DNA from: Spirosoma fluviale
GTDB lineage: Bacteria > Bacteroidota > Bacteroidia > Cytophagales > Spirosomataceae
Length of the DNA stretch: 64,000 nt
Assembly: GCA_945901025.1 (NCBI GenBank)
Contig: CAMDJW010000004.1
Location: 1 to 64,000, forward strand
Direction: 5' to 3'
In this document: piece by piece, positions 55,025 to 64,000 of the stretch
How the letters are laid out: every line of letters starts with the position of its first letter
Position numbering within the stretch: position 1 is the first letter of the stretch
The notes under the pieces: model-generated
What the model was told of the DNA's origin: nothing
Database searches by the model: none
What the model saw: the letters and a program-made list of their open reading frames with translations, nothing else
Position numbers and translations under genes: made by a program

Positions 55025-56656
55025 CTAGTTTTGGGTACTTATCAATAAATCAGTAATTTGAAAATTGGCTTTTAATTTAACTTTTCCTTCCAAATAAAAC
55101 ATACTCTCGGGCTTTGTTTTTAGTATAAAACTACCAATATCCCTATAGCCATTTTTATTCTTATCCTCTATAGCTCTAATCATATAAATGCCTGGTTCAA
55201 CATGCGGAAAATTGAATTTTTGGCTTGTGTTCTGTTCATATAAGACTTGCATATTGGTAGCATTTAGAAGTTGAACGATGTAGTTATTCGGTTGCTCGCC
55301 GACTCGACCCTCTATGCTTCCATATTCTTCCAAATTTTGGAATTGAAAGGCTTGTTTTTGGAGGTCACAGGAATCGTTTTCTGCACTTACGAATGCGCCC
55401 TTTTCTAAATTCAGCAGAAACTTCTCTCGGTAAGGTAAAAATGAGCGTTTAATGGTTAACTCATTTGAATATTTGTTCCACATATATGCCTCATCGGGTA
55501 GCGTGATCGTTTCATTCTCTTCCGTTTTAAATTGGACACGTTTGCTGTCCCATGAAATAACTGGCTTTGGAAACGTTAGGACCAAAGAATCCTCAGGTGA
55601 CACGTATTTACCTTGAGTGGGCAAGTAGCTTAATGTCAAGGGCGTTTGTGTAACTTTTTCTTTTCTTATTAATTCGCGGAACTTTACTTTTAGGGGTATT
55701 TTATAATTCCTGTCTAATGAATCTACAAGGTTGGCATTCAAGAATAATGTATCTTTTACTTCTTGGTTTTTCACATATATCCGGATGTTTTTATTCCCTT
55801 CTATCTGATAGATTAAGTCTTTTTTGTTTTCTAATTCCAATGCTTTAATTCCTCTATTCATTTCATACAAAACCGTTTTAGCCGTACTCGTTATTTTGGT
55901 GATTTTTAGTGGATCAAGGTTTTGAAGGGAAATAGAAAAATTTTTGGTTTCATTTTTATTTAAGGTAAAAAATGGTTCAGTCATAAAGTCGACCGGCTCT
56001 TTATTTGAGTTATAGATTAAGTTATTGTTGCCGTCTATAAATGCAGCCATATAATATTTTCCTTGTGCCAGATTTTCAAGCGTATAAATTCCGGAGGTAT
56101 CCGTTTTCGTGAAATAATAGGGTTTTGATTTGTCTATTCTAAGGGTGTCATTATAGGGATATAGCCCCACTAATACATTTTCAAAAGCTTTATTTTGGTC
56201 GACCAATTTGATTTTTCCTGTAATGCTTAATGAATCAATGGTATTTGAAGTACTAAATACGAGTTTGATATTTTTGCCAACATTTCTTTCTGACACATCT
56301 TCGATTGAATTTCTAAAATTGAATGTGTAGGTCGTTTCGTCTTTTAGGGCGCTATCTAATAAAATGCTTAACCCATTTGGTCTTATGCGGGTTTGATAGG
56401 TTCCTATATTAGGCGTAATCAGTAATTCTTGATTTAGATTTCGAACATTGATGTATTCATTAAAGCTTAGGTCTAATTTTTTCCCCTTGTAATTTTTACT
56501 CTTGTTGAGCGGAATGGTGGTGACCAATTTAGGAGCAAGCGTATCTTTTTTCCCCCCTGGAGGATTAGCCATTTGGGCACAACTTTGAATGATTAAAAAA
56601 GTCGCGATAAATAAAAAGAAAAGGAGAACAACCTGTTTGCTTCGAAGATCAGACAT
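55025..56656 (-). CDS. Ig-like (Big_5 type) domain lipoprotein
   Basis: A 543-residue protein. The lipobox IIQSC follows a hydrophobic helix, then MANPPGGKKDTLAPKL, a typical opening of a conserved Bacteroidota lipoprotein family with an Ig-like domain (residues about 45-130). Later beta-rich domains include a carboxypeptidase-regulatory-like module (DTSGIYTLENLAQGKYYMAAF). I chose ATG 56656, which gives a clean signal peptide and an 8-base overlap with the upstream methyltransferase gene. Function unknown; it ends right at the last DnaA box. Confidence 0.82.
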   Translation of the reverse strand: MSDLRSKQVVLLFFLFIATFLIIQSCAQMANPPGGKKDTLAPKLVTTIPLNKSKNYKGKKLDLSFNEYINVRNLNQELLITPNIGTYQTRIRPNGLSILLDSALKDETTYTFNFRNSIEDVSERNVGKNIKLVFSTSNTIDSLSITGKIKLVDQNKAFENVLVGLYPYNDTLRIDKSKPYYFTKTDTSGIYTLENLAQGKYYMAAFIDGNNNLIYNSNKEPVDFMTEPFFTLNKNETKNFSISLQNLDPLKITKITSTAKTVLYEMNRGIKALELENKKDLIYQIEGNKNIRIYVKNQEVKDTLFLNANLVDSLDRNYKIPLKVKFRELIRKEKVTQTPLTLSYLPTQGKYVSPEDSLVLTFPKPVISWDSKRVQFKTEENETITLPDEAYMWNKYSNELTIKRSFLPYREKFLLNLEKGAFVSAENDSCDLQKQAFQFQNLEEYGSIEGRVGEQPNNYIVQLLNATNMQVLYEQNTSQKFNFPHVEPGIYMIRAIEDKNKNGYRDIGSFILKTKPESMFYLEGKVKLKANFQITDLLISTQN

Positions 56657-57536
56657 GCTCAAAAATATATAAATTACTTGAATAATTTCCCTTCCCGAAA
56701 TATGCATTTATGTTGGACCACAAGCCGATAATAAATGAACTGATAAATTTCTTTTTACCCGTTTTATATTCATGACTTAGTAATGAAATATAAAAACTGT
56801 CAAAAATCTGACCCCTTTTTGATTTTAACTTGAAGCCATGTTTTTTAGCTAAGGACTCTATTGTGCTTGGGTCGAAATGGTAGATATGTCTTGGTACATC
56901 ATAGGCCGCCCAATGTTCTTTAAAGTAGTGCGCATCAAAACTTTTAGAATTAGGCAAGGCCAAAATTAAGACCCCCTCTTTTGCAATCCGAGAGTTAAAA
57001 AATTCGAAATATTCGTCAAGCTCGTATACGTGTTCTAATACATGCCAAAGAGAAATCAATCTAAACTTTTCTTCTTTTGGAATCTCTTTAATCGAAGGAT
57101 ATATATCGATGCCCAAGGTAGCTTCTGCCCTTGCGGCTGTTGCAGGATCCAATTCCATTCCGCTAATTTTCCATCCGGCTTTTTGGCACGCATGGAGAAA
57201 ATGCCCATTACCACAACCAATATCTAAAAGCTCAAGATTGCCCGTTTTCTCTTTTTCAATCCAGCCTGTTTTTTGTTTTAAGGTAAAATTTCTAACTAGG
57301 TGGTAGAGCTTATTGATGATTCCTTCTTGTGTGTCGCTATGTGAAATGTAATTGTCCGACTTATAATATGGGCCCGCTTCAGTGGCTGTTGGCCTAGGAT
57401 TTGTAAACAACAATTCACAGGCACCGCAACGATCGATCGCGAAATTTTCCTTTGAAACGGTATAATCTTTTGCCGTTATAAAGTGCAATAATTTTGTTTC
57501 TCCGCAGGCAGGACAGGCGCTTAGTTTTTCCATCAT
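56649..57536 (-). CDS. Class I SAM-dependent methyltransferase with N-terminal zinc ribbon
   Basis: A 295-residue protein. The N-terminal CPACGETK and CGACELLF form a four-cysteine zinc ribbon. Residues about 95-200 carry the Rossmann methyltransferase core (LELLDIGCGNGHFLHA, LISLWHVLEHVYEL, LILALPN). The class modifies small molecules, lipids or sugars. It starts with a 1-base overlap with the mnmG stop codon and overlaps the lipoprotein gene by 8 bases, so it is in one operon with mnmG. Confidence 0.9.
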   Translation of the reverse strand: MMEKLSACPACGETKLLHFITAKDYTVSKENFAIDRCGACELLFTNPRPTATEAGPYYKSDNYISHSDTQEGIINKLYHLVRNFTLKQKTGWIEKEKTGNLELLDIGCGNGHFLHACQKAGWKISGMELDPATAARAEATLGIDIYPSIKEIPKEEKFRLISLWHVLEHVYELDEYFEFFNSRIAKEGVLILALPNSKSFDAHYFKEHWAAYDVPRHIYHFDPSTIESLAKKHGFKLKSKRGQIFDSFYISLLSHEYKTGKKKFISSFIIGLWSNINAYFGKGNYSSNLYIFEHV

Positions 57537-59395
57537 TATCGACCCATAAACAAAAGTAAAATGGAAACATCTGAAGCCGAAACCCCAGAAATCCTACTCG
57601 CTTGGCCTATGGTTTCAGGCCTAATTGCTTTTAGTTTTATTCTTGATTCTGTGGACAAGGTTTTGATTTTATCGTAATCAAAACTCGCCGGAATCGCTAA
57701 GTCTTCCATGGTTTTCATTTTGTCAACCATGAGCCTTTCTTTTTCTATATAGCTCTCGTATTTAACAATGATTTCCACTTGCTCGAGCTCTTCATTGCTA
57801 TATCCATTTTTTATTTCTTTAAAGTTTTCATTGGTTAGCAATGCCTCAAAACTTAAATCAGATCGTCTTAATAAATTGACCAAAGGTGTACCTTCTCGGA
57901 TGGGCGAACTTTGATTATTCTCTAGCCAATCGTTTATATTTTCAGGGCGAATTTTGATCGTTTTAATTTCATTCATGAGAGCAGCCACATTCGATTTTTT
58001 CTGAACAAATCGATCCATTCTTTTTTTGGTTGCTAGGCCTAGTTTAAATCCTTTGTCGGTCAACCGTTCATCCGCATTGTCTTGTCTGAGCAAGGTCCTA
58101 AACTCGGCCCTTGATGTAAACATCCGGTAGGGTTCATCTGTTCCTTTGTTAATCAAGTCGTCAATCAATACGCCAATGTAGGCATCTGATCTCGACAAGG
58201 TAAATGGATCTAATTGGTGTGTTTTTTGATGGGCATTAATGCCGGCCATTAGTCCTTGGCAAGCAGCTTCTTCATATCCCGTTGTCCCATTAATTTGGCC
58301 CGCAAAAAATAGTCCCGGAATTCTTTTAGTTTCAAGCGTCGACTTTAATTGAGTCGGCGGGAAGTAGTCATATTCAATCGCATAACCAGGCCTAAACATT
58401 TTAGCTTTTTCAAACCCTGGAATTAATCGAATCGCTTCAAATTGTATTTCTTCAGGTAATGAAGTTGAAAAACCATTCACATAAATTTCAACGGTTCTCC
58501 AACCTTCCGGCTCCACAAATATTTGATGGCTATCTTTATCGGCAAAGCGATTAATTTTATCTTCCACTGATGGACAATAACGTGGCCCCAATCCTTTGAT
58601 TCTTCCAGCAAACATGGGGGATTTGTCAAAGCCTTTTCTTAATGCTTCGTGAACCTTTAAATTGGTATGCGTAATCCAGCAAGAGCGCTGTTCCTGAATG
58701 TGTGCCTCACTTAAATATGAAAAAGAACTTGGATTTTCATCACCCTTTTGCTCTTCCATCGCTTCATAATCCAAGCTCCTTCCGTCTACCCTTGGTGGCG
58801 TGCCAGTCTTCATTCTGCCCGACTCAAAACCGAGGGCAATTAATTGTTCCGTTAGCCCAATAGCCATCGGCTCAGCCATTCTTCCTCCACCAAAATTCTT
58901 TTCTCCTATATGGATGAGGCCATTCAAAAATGTCCCATTCGTCAGTACGACACTGGGCGCATAATAACTCATACCCATGCGGGTTTGCACCCCCTTCACT
59001 TCATTATTTTCAAGGATGATTTGTTGGACCGAGTCTTGCCAAAAATCCACATTCTTATTTTCCTCCAATGCCCAACGCCACTCTTCAGCAAATCTCATTC
59101 GGTCCGACTGACACCTAGGCGACCACATCGCTGGTCCCTTTGATCGATTCAGCATTCGAAATTGAATCATTGTTTTGTCGGAGATGATTCCTGACATTCC
59201 ACCCAAGGCATCGATTTCTCGAACAATCTGTCCTTTAGCTACCCCGCCCATGGCCGGGTTGCATGACATTTGCGCAATGGTTTGCATGTTCATCGTAATG
59301 AGCAAAACGCGCGAACCCATTTGTGCTGCCGCATGCGCCGCCTCACAACCTGCGTGTCCCGCCCCTACTACTAAGACATCGTATGTATTTTGCAT
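57536..59395 (-). CDS. mnmG: tRNA uridine-5-carboxymethylaminomethyl(34) synthesis enzyme MnmG
   Basis: A 619-residue FAD-dependent tRNA modification enzyme (GidA). The FAD-binding motif [20 protein letters not shown] opens the protein. The family signatures [19 protein letters not shown] and [19 protein letters not shown] are present, and the C-terminal helical domain binds MnmE. Together with MnmE it modifies U34 in several tRNAs. Historically mnmG lies beside oriC in many bacteria, which agrees with the DnaA-box cluster 2.5 kb downstream. Confidence 0.97.
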   Translation of the reverse strand: MQNTYDVLVVGAGHAGCEAAHAAAQMGSRVLLITMNMQTIAQMSCNPAMGGVAKGQIVREIDALGGMSGIISDKTMIQFRMLNRSKGPAMWSPRCQSDRMRFAEEWRWALEENKNVDFWQDSVQQIILENNEVKGVQTRMGMSYYAPSVVLTNGTFLNGLIHIGEKNFGGGRMAEPMAIGLTEQLIALGFESGRMKTGTPPRVDGRSLDYEAMEEQKGDENPSSFSYLSEAHIQEQRSCWITHTNLKVHEALRKGFDKSPMFAGRIKGLGPRYCPSVEDKINRFADKDSHQIFVEPEGWRTVEIYVNGFSTSLPEEIQFEAIRLIPGFEKAKMFRPGYAIEYDYFPPTQLKSTLETKRIPGLFFAGQINGTTGYEEAACQGLMAGINAHQKTHQLDPFTLSRSDAYIGVLIDDLINKGTDEPYRMFTSRAEFRTLLRQDNADERLTDKGFKLGLATKKRMDRFVQKKSNVAALMNEIKTIKIRPENINDWLENNQSSPIREGTPLVNLLRRSDLSFEALLTNENFKEIKNGYSNEELEQVEIIVKYESYIEKERLMVDKMKTMEDLAIPASFDYDKIKTLSTESRIKLKAIRPETIGQASRISGVSASDVSILLLFMGR

Positions 59396-59410
59396 GCAAA
59401 TTTAATTGGG

Positions 59411-59426
59411 TGTTCCACGTGAAACA
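59411..59426. promoter_or_regulatory. parS centromere site 1
   Basis: TGTTCCACGTGAAACA, an exact match to the general bacterial parS consensus TGTTNCACGTGAAACA. It is located in the mnmG-ybeY gap. Confidence 0.9.
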
Positions 59427-59436
59427 CAGATTGTAT

Positions 59437-59847
59437 TTATATGTTTTTAAGGTGTTCGTTTTCCTTGTTTCGCATCAACTCTTTTTGGGCCTTGTCTTTG
59501 TCTTTATATCCGGCAAGATGTAGTAAACCATGCACCATCACTCGCTTTAATTCGGAGTCTCCGGTGTCAAATTTTATCGCATTTTCGCGAACTCGTTCAA
59601 CGGAAATAAAGATATCCCCCTCAATCATTTTTGGGTCTTCTGAATTATCAAAGGTGACAATGTCTGTTAAAGTGTCGTGGCCTAAATATTTCTGATTGAT
59701 GTCCAATAAATAGGCATCCGAACAAAATATATAATTCAACTCTCCTATGGTAAAGCCTTCTGCCTTGGCCGTATCTTTTAGCCAAGCCTTGTGCTTTAGC
59801 TTTTCCTTTAACCCAAATGTTATGTCTTCTGTTAGGAATGTGATCAT
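59437..59847 (-). CDS. ybeY: Endoribonuclease YbeY
   Basis: A 136-residue rRNA-maturation RNase. The zinc motif is HGLLHLAGYKDKDKAQ with two histidines; Bacteroidota commonly show YKDK where E. coli has a third His in YDH. Other conserved parts are LGHDTLTDIVTFDN and GDIFISVERVREN. It acts in 16S rRNA 3'-end maturation and ribosome quality control. I chose ATG 59847; a TTG four codons upstream is less likely. Confidence 0.93.
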   Translation of the reverse strand: MITFLTEDITFGLKEKLKHKAWLKDTAKAEGFTIGELNYIFCSDAYLLDINQKYLGHDTLTDIVTFDNSEDPKMIEGDIFISVERVRENAIKFDTGDSELKRVMVHGLLHLAGYKDKDKAQKELMRNKENEHLKNI

Positions 59848-59868
59848 ATTTAATTTCAAACTACGAAT

Positions 59869-60222
59869 TTACGAAAAAGCATCTTCGAAATGCTCAATTT
59901 TGATGGCTTGGGGGTAAAAATTAACCGAAATCGCATCAAAACGGATCTCTTGGTCCCAATTTTTATCTATTTGATAGTCATTTGCCGCTTGAAATAACAT
60001 GTGTTTTTTATGTTCGCCAATGCGATCTTCTGGATTTCCGTGAAATGTTTTTTGTAAAGACTTTACTTCTACGAAAACAAGTAGAGCCCCGATTTGACCA
60101 ATGATGTCTACTTCTGCCCTGCCCGACCTATAATTTTTCTCAAGAATTTGATATCCCATATTCATTAAATATCGGCTCGCTAACCTTTCTGCTTGTTGGC
60201 CCTGCTTTAAATGTTTCGCCAT
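59869..60222 (-). CDS. YraN family (UPF0102) putative endonuclease
   Basis: A 117-residue protein with the restriction-endonuclease-like core of UPF0102: GQQAERLASRYLMNMGYQILEKN, AEVDIIGQIGALLVFVEVK (D...E-x-K) and AANDYQI. The cellular role is not established. It lies 21 bases upstream of ybeY. Confidence 0.9.
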   Translation of the reverse strand: MAKHLKQGQQAERLASRYLMNMGYQILEKNYRSGRAEVDIIGQIGALLVFVEVKSLQKTFHGNPEDRIGEHKKHMLFQAANDYQIDKNWDQEIRFDAISVNFYPQAIKIEHFEDAFS

Positions 60223-60263
60223 TCTCGTATATTTGTTTTGGCCAAAGTACGTGCTTTGTTGTC

Positions 60264-61025
60264 ATGATTAGAAGTGTTAAGTCCCATATGTACCAGCAGA
60301 ACAAAAAAGTCCAAGTTGTTGATTTAAATCTTGCCCCCTACCAAGTTGCATGGGATATGCAAGAAAGACTCATGTCGGACATTTCAGAAATCAAATTGGC
60401 CAATCGGAATGTAGTTCAGTCGGATCAAGCCCCAACACCTAATTACCTTTTGTTTTGCGAGCATCCCCATGTGTATACTTTAGGGAAGAGCGGAGACGCG
60501 TCTCACCTTTTGATGGAGGAGGAGTTTTTGCATACCATAAATGCAAGCTTTTTTAAAACAAATCGAGGCGGAGACATTACATATCACGGGCCAGGCCAAC
60601 TCGTTGGCTATCCTATATTTGATTTAGAGAATTTTTACACCGACATACACTTGTATTTAAGAATGCTGGAAGAAGCCATTATTCTAACTTGTCAGGACTA
60701 TGGCTTGGCAGCAGGCAGAATTAACGGCTTGACCGGAGTTTGGATTAATCATGAATCAGACCAAGCAAGAAAAATCTGTGCTTTTGGAGTTAAGGCATCC
60801 CGGTGGATCAGCATGCATGGATTTGCATTTAATATCAAGCCCGATTTATCATATTTTTCTCACATCGTTCCTTGTGGGATATCAGAAAAAGGGGTGACGT
60901 CTTTAAGCCAAGAACTAGGCCTTGATGTCAATGAATTAGAGGTAAAGGAACTCGTTTTGGGATACCTTAGTTCATTGTTTGGATTTGAAATCATTCGCGT
61001 TCCACGTGAAACACTAGTTGCCTAA
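60264..61025 (+). CDS. lipB: Octanoyl-[acyl-carrier-protein]:protein N-octanoyltransferase LipB
   Basis: A 253-residue LipB, which transfers octanoate from ACP to lipoyl domains. Motifs RGGDITYHGPGQLVGYPI, the Lys in AFGVKASRW, HGFAFNIKPDL and the catalytic Cys in IVPCGI are all present. The 3' end encodes RVPRETL, and these codons are also a parS site (60998-61013), so the coding end and a centromere site coincide. The start could be ATG 60264 or ATG 60288; both precede the conserved core. Confidence 0.95.
   Translation: MIRSVKSHMYQQNKKVQVVDLNLAPYQVAWDMQERLMSDISEIKLANRNVVQSDQAPTPNYLLFCEHPHVYTLGKSGDASHLLMEEEFLHTINASFFKTNRGGDITYHGPGQLVGYPIFDLENFYTDIHLYLRMLEEAIILTCQDYGLAAGRINGLTGVWINHESDQARKICAFGVKASRWISMHGFAFNIKPDLSYFSHIVPCGISEKGVTSLSQELGLDVNELEVKELVLGYLSSLFGFEIIRVPRETLVA
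60998..61013. promoter_or_regulatory. parS centromere site 2 (inside lipB 3' end)
   Basis: CGTTCCACGTGAAACA, 15 of 16 match to the parS consensus, in the last codons of lipB. Confidence 0.85.
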
Positions 61026-61035
61026 ATATATTAAT

Positions 61036-61051
61036 CGTTCCACGTGAAACA
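61036..61051. promoter_or_regulatory. parS centromere site 3
   Basis: CGTTCCACGTGAAACA, identical to site 2, 38 bases further on and just before the ATG at 61054. Confidence 0.85.
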
Positions 61052-61053
61052 AA

Positions 61054-61779
61054 ATGGAGACCATAAAAAACTTTAAGAACACATTATTTATTGACATCGA
61101 AACGGTAAGCGGATCCGATAATTTTTCCTCAATTTCTGATCGAATGAAAGATTTTTGGGTAAAAAAGGCGAAGAATTTGGCAAATCCTGCCAATATTTCT
61201 TTTGAGGAAATGTATTTTGAACGGGCGGCTTTGTATGCCGAGTTTGGTAAAATTATTGTCGTGGGAATGGGATTTTTGTTTGTCAATAAACAAGGGGAGT
61301 TGTCATTGAAGGTTAAGACCATTGCTAATGCAGACGAAAAAGAGTTACTAGTAGAGTTCATTGACTTTATTAATAAGACATATAAATCTAGGGAGCTGAC
61401 ACTCGTGGCACACAATGGAAAAGAATTTGATTTCCCTTATTTGTGTAGGAGAATGCTAGCGAATCGGCTTGAAATACCCAAATCATTGCAATTACAAGGC
61501 AAAAAGCCATGGGAGATTACACACCAAGATACCATGGAAATGTGGAAGTTTGGTGACCGGAGATCCTATAGCTCATTGGAATTGTTGGCCGAATTAATGG
61601 GAATAGAAGGAGCAAAAATAGACCTATCTGGGGACCGCGTAAATCACGTTTTTTATAAGGAAAAGGATTTAGATCGAATTGCGGCTTATTGTGGGGATGA
61701 TGTTATCATTGTGGCCCAACTATACTTAAGGTTTCATTTCTTAAGTATTGTTGAGCCACAGAATATAGAAAAGATATAA
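61054..61779 (+). CDS. 3'-5' exonuclease (PolB-like DEDDy fold)
   Basis: A 241-residue nuclease with the DEDDy order: FIDIET (residues about 12-17), LVAHNGKEFDFPYL, and YCGDDVIIVAQLY. This matches the family of predicted 3'-5' exonucleases similar to DNA polymerase B proofreading domains, found as stand-alone proteins in Bacteroidota. It is preceded directly by parS site 3. Its precise repair role is unknown. Confidence 0.88.
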   Translation: METIKNFKNTLFIDIETVSGSDNFSSISDRMKDFWVKKAKNLANPANISFEEMYFERAALYAEFGKIIVVGMGFLFVNKQGELSLKVKTIANADEKELLVEFIDFINKTYKSRELTLVAHNGKEFDFPYLCRRMLANRLEIPKSLQLQGKKPWEITHQDTMEMWKFGDRRSYSSLELLAELMGIEGAKIDLSGDRVNHVFYKEKDLDRIAAYCGDDVIIVAQLYLRFHFLSIVEPQNIEKI

Positions 61780-61782
61780 TTC

Positions 61783-62418
61783 CTATAGTATTTTAGCCGG
61801 ATTTCCGAATACGCGCTTTCCAGCAGGTATATTTTCTATCACTACGCTCCCAGCTCCTACTGTTGATCCTTTGCCGATGGTCAAGCTTCCTACGATCGTT
61901 GAGCCGATACCTACAAATACATTTTTGTCAATTTTAGCTCCTTTGCCGATAGTGGTGCCAGCGCCAATTTGAGAGAACTCTTCAATGATTACTCCCGTTT
62001 CAAGTGTTACGCCTGGGCCGATGATTACATTGTCGGATATTTTAGTTTCAGGTGATATGATGGATCCTGCGCCTATATAAATTCCATAAGACAAACTCTT
62101 AACATTGGCGATTAATGCGTTCGGGTGAATGGCATTGACCGGCTTTATTTTTCGGTCTTCTTCGATGGTTTCAATCATCTTTTTTCTTTCAATAGGGTTT
62201 TCTAAGGCGACAAATACACCGCAGGTTTTGCCTATTAAATCCCAATAGGTATTTTCTTCTGTGTTCCCTAAAACTGGAATTTCTCCTATTTCTGTACCTT
62301 GTTTTTTTGGATCATCGTCCAAAAAACCATAAATAATTACGTTGTTGATTTGTAATATGTGAGCTACTTCTATAGCAAATGGATTTGCGCCTATAATAAT
62401 TACGGGTAATGAAGTCAT
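61783..62418 (-). CDS. PglD/NeuD-like sugar O- or N-acyltransferase
   Basis: A 211-residue protein with an N-terminal Rossmann-like part (VIIIGANPFAIEVAHIL) and a C-terminal left-handed beta-helix of hexapeptide repeats (IGAGTTIGKGAKIDKNVFVG). The family acetylates amino sugars on nucleotide-sugar precursors or sialic acid. It overlaps the peptidase gene by 4 bases. Confidence 0.88.
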   Translation of the reverse strand: MTSLPVIIIGANPFAIEVAHILQINNVIIYGFLDDDPKKQGTEIGEIPVLGNTEENTYWDLIGKTCGVFVALENPIERKKMIETIEEDRKIKPVNAIHPNALIANVKSLSYGIYIGAGSIISPETKISDNVIIGPGVTLETGVIIEEFSQIGAGTTIGKGAKIDKNVFVGIGSTIVGSLTIGKGSTVGAGSVVIENIPAGKRVFGNPAKIL

Positions 62419-63605
62419 TTGTATTGGTTTATTTTATTTGTGTAATCGGTTAAATTAAAAGCAATTTGATTGTTACATGTCATTTGCAAGGTGGAGTAAT
62501 TTTTTCCTTTCTCAATGGTCTCATGTTTGTTTAATTGATAATTAGTTGCGTCAATTTCGGTGAGTCCCGAGTAAATGCTAAGGTCTCCTATTTCCTCTAG
62601 TGTCCAAGTAAATTCAATTTTGCCATTGATATATTCTTCGCAGATATTGATGCCTATGTCAGCCCTTATATTTTTGTTTAGAGGCGCATTAATTAGTTTG
62701 ATATCAAAGATATTTCTTTCGTTGGTGAGCAAGGATTGATAGGTAGCGATTTCTTCGGTTTTCCATTCTTCTGTGGCTATTGCGTAGAACGCGTCCAACA
62801 ATAAACAAGCATTCGTTTTTCGGAGGGATTGTTTTTCTAGATCCCATCCAGCTCCTCCAGATTCTAGGAGTATGAGCCCAAATCCCTGGGATTGAAAATA
62901 ATCGCCGAATGCCCTTGCGTTATATTCGTCGGTCCATTTGGCAATTTTATTTGGGTAAATTTCTTGTACAATTTGTGTTAATCTATTGGCTAATTTCCCA
63001 GCCCTTAGCCTAGAATCTGTCCATGTTCCGGACTCGTCTCCTGTAGTTGCCAGTAAGGCTATGTGAGTTTGGTGCGGGCTAATTCCTACCGAGTATAATC
63101 GATGTTGGTCATGTAAATTAAAGGAGAACAATGGATTAATTTGATGTGCCCAGTCGTGTAAAATTTTAGCTTCAGGGGAGTTTAATTTACCTGCATCTCT
63201 GTTCATGTCTATTCCTAATGCGGTTTCCCGTGTCCATCTTTCTGCGCCATCCGCATTTAATCTAGGAATAATAAATAGTGTAATTTTCTGATGTAATTTT
63301 TCCCTAAATTCCGACAATTTGTCCCCACTTTGAGATAAAAAAAGAAAAATATCAGCTAAAGCCATGGTAGCTGTTGCTTCATCCCCGTGCATTTGTGACC
63401 AAGCGCAAATATGTATAGGGCCTACGCCAAATTTTACTTGATGAATGGGTTTTCCTTCATATGTTTGGCCAATTTCTGAAACGTCCAACAAAGGATTTTG
63501 ACTCCATTCATCTAGTAAACTTAGCCACAGCTCATAGGAGAATGCTCGTTCTTTAATTCGAGGCTCCTTGAATGAATCATAAGAGTTTTCAATATTTTTA
63601 TACAT
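62415..63605 (-). CDS. M14 family zinc carboxypeptidase
   Basis: A 396-residue peptidase. The zinc site is HGDEATATM (H-x-x-E) and the later His in FNLHDQHRLY; the catalytic Glu is likely in ILLESGGAGW. No signal peptide is visible, so it seems cytosolic or non-classically placed. It is between the ClC-type gene (1-base overlap) and the acyltransferase (4-base overlap), in one operon. Confidence 0.88.
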   Translation of the reverse strand: MYKNIENSYDSFKEPRIKERAFSYELWLSLLDEWSQNPLLDVSEIGQTYEGKPIHQVKFGVGPIHICAWSQMHGDEATATMALADIFLFLSQSGDKLSEFREKLHQKITLFIIPRLNADGAERWTRETALGIDMNRDAGKLNSPEAKILHDWAHQINPLFSFNLHDQHRLYSVGISPHQTHIALLATTGDESGTWTDSRLRAGKLANRLTQIVQEIYPNKIAKWTDEYNARAFGDYFQSQGFGLILLESGGAGWDLEKQSLRKTNACLLLDAFYAIATEEWKTEEIATYQSLLTNERNIFDIKLINAPLNKNIRADIGINICEEYINGKIEFTWTLEEIGDLSIYSGLTEIDATNYQLNKHETIEKGKNYSTLQMTCNNQIAFNLTDYTNKINQYK

Positions 63606-64000
63606 TATTGATAGGGTGTTTTGGGTATCCAGTTGGCGACCTTTTGAGATTTATATAAACCCGTATTTCCAGATAGGTACATAACCAAACAAGTTCCGAT
63701 TAGGTAACAAACCCATGCAGAGGGACCAAAAAGTTCAATGCCTAAACACAATCCAGTGATTGGAGTTTTTGTTAAACCACAATACAAAGATACAAATCCG
63801 ATGGCAGCTAAAAATGCATGAGGCAATTGTATCCATTCGGAAAGTGATGAACTTGCGTGTGAACCGATTAAAAATAGTGGGGTTGCCTCCCCTCCTTTAA
63901 AACCTAGCGCAAGACTTAGGGTAGTTGCTATTAATTTCGATCCGGCAAATTCTATATTGGAATATGTTTCTTGAAAGGGCTGTAATAAAAATTCCGATCC
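63605..64000 (-). CDS. ClC-type chloride channel/transporter, partial
   Basis: The reading frame is open to the window edge; 131 residues of the C-terminal part are visible and the start is outside. GFKGGEATPLFLIGSHASSS corresponds to the ClC selectivity segment of the voltage-gated chloride channel family, and GLTKTPITGLCLGIELFG is the following conserved helix pair. It overlaps the peptidase start by 1 base. Confidence 0.85.
   Translation of the reverse strand, partial: GSEFLLQPFQETYSNIEFAGSKLIATTLSLALGFKGGEATPLFLIGSHASSSLSEWIQLPHAFLAAIGFVSLYCGLTKTPITGLCLGIELFGPSAWVCYLIGTCLVMYLSGNTGLYKSQKVANWIPKTPYQ

Noticed and set aside
61014-61415. 133-residue minus-strand ORF
   Set aside because: It lies wholly opposite the exonuclease gene and lipB end, has no family features and reads through two parS sites; a shadow frame.

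Overview
The window is from a Bacteroidota chromosome, probably Cytophagales-like. The evidence is a SusC/SusD pair, a second TonB-dependent receptor, a UpxY-type NusG paralogue, a Wzi-type capsule protein, a Bacteroidota-style YbeY, and a promoter with the TTTG-N19-TAnnTTTG layout typical of the phylum. I cannot name the species.

Layout. Bases 1-6.1 kb hold a partial HTH-Panacea protein, a small hypothetical protein, two overlapping photolyase-family genes, a truncated adhesin-like protein and a secreted PI-PLC-like phosphodiesterase. Bases 6.2-11.1 kb hold a susD-susC nutrient-uptake pair. Bases 11.4-14.7 kb hold a DUF3703 gene and a TonB receptor, bracketed by hairpin plus short-repeat units that look like recombination scars.

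Bases about 14.6-41.7 kb appear to be a roughly 27-kb integrated element. Its right end is a large serine recombinase whose last codons run into the 3' end of a tRNA-Asn gene. Its left end carries a copy of the hairpin found next to that tRNA. The cargo includes hypothetical genes, a metallophosphoesterase, a WYL regulator followed by six acidic unknown proteins, a type I restriction-modification system (hsdM-hsdS-hsdR), a DUF4268 nuclease-like protein and two secreted lipoproteins. The mobility part holds a small serine recombinase, a VirE/BT4734-type primase-like gene, a ParB-methyltransferase fusion, and a three-gene recombinase cassette whose first gene is a truncated recombinase with its catalytic serine replaced by alanine. 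I saw no capsid, terminase, relaxase or type IV secretion genes.

Bases 41.7-64 kb are core chromosome: tRNA-Asn, a periplasmic adaptor with a TolC-like channel, a VanX-type dipeptidase, an SpmA-SpmB fusion, a polysaccharide cluster (gmd, UDP-sugar dehydrogenase, UpxY, Wzi), an acyl-CoA ligase and a TPR protein. Next come a dense DnaA-box cluster (54.74-55.02 kb), an Ig-like lipoprotein, a methyltransferase, mnmG, ybeY, a YraN-type nuclease, lipB, a 3'-5' exonuclease, a PglD-like acyltransferase, an M14 peptidase and a partial ClC channel. Three near-perfect parS sites lie at 59.4 and 61.0 kb. DnaA boxes, mnmG and parS together indicate that the chromosomal origin oriC is at about 54.9 kb.

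The main candidates for something undescribed are the WYL/six-acidic-protein operon joined to the type I R-M genes, the inactive-recombinase/small-protein/active-recombinase cassette, and a structured non-coding element at 33.7 kb.
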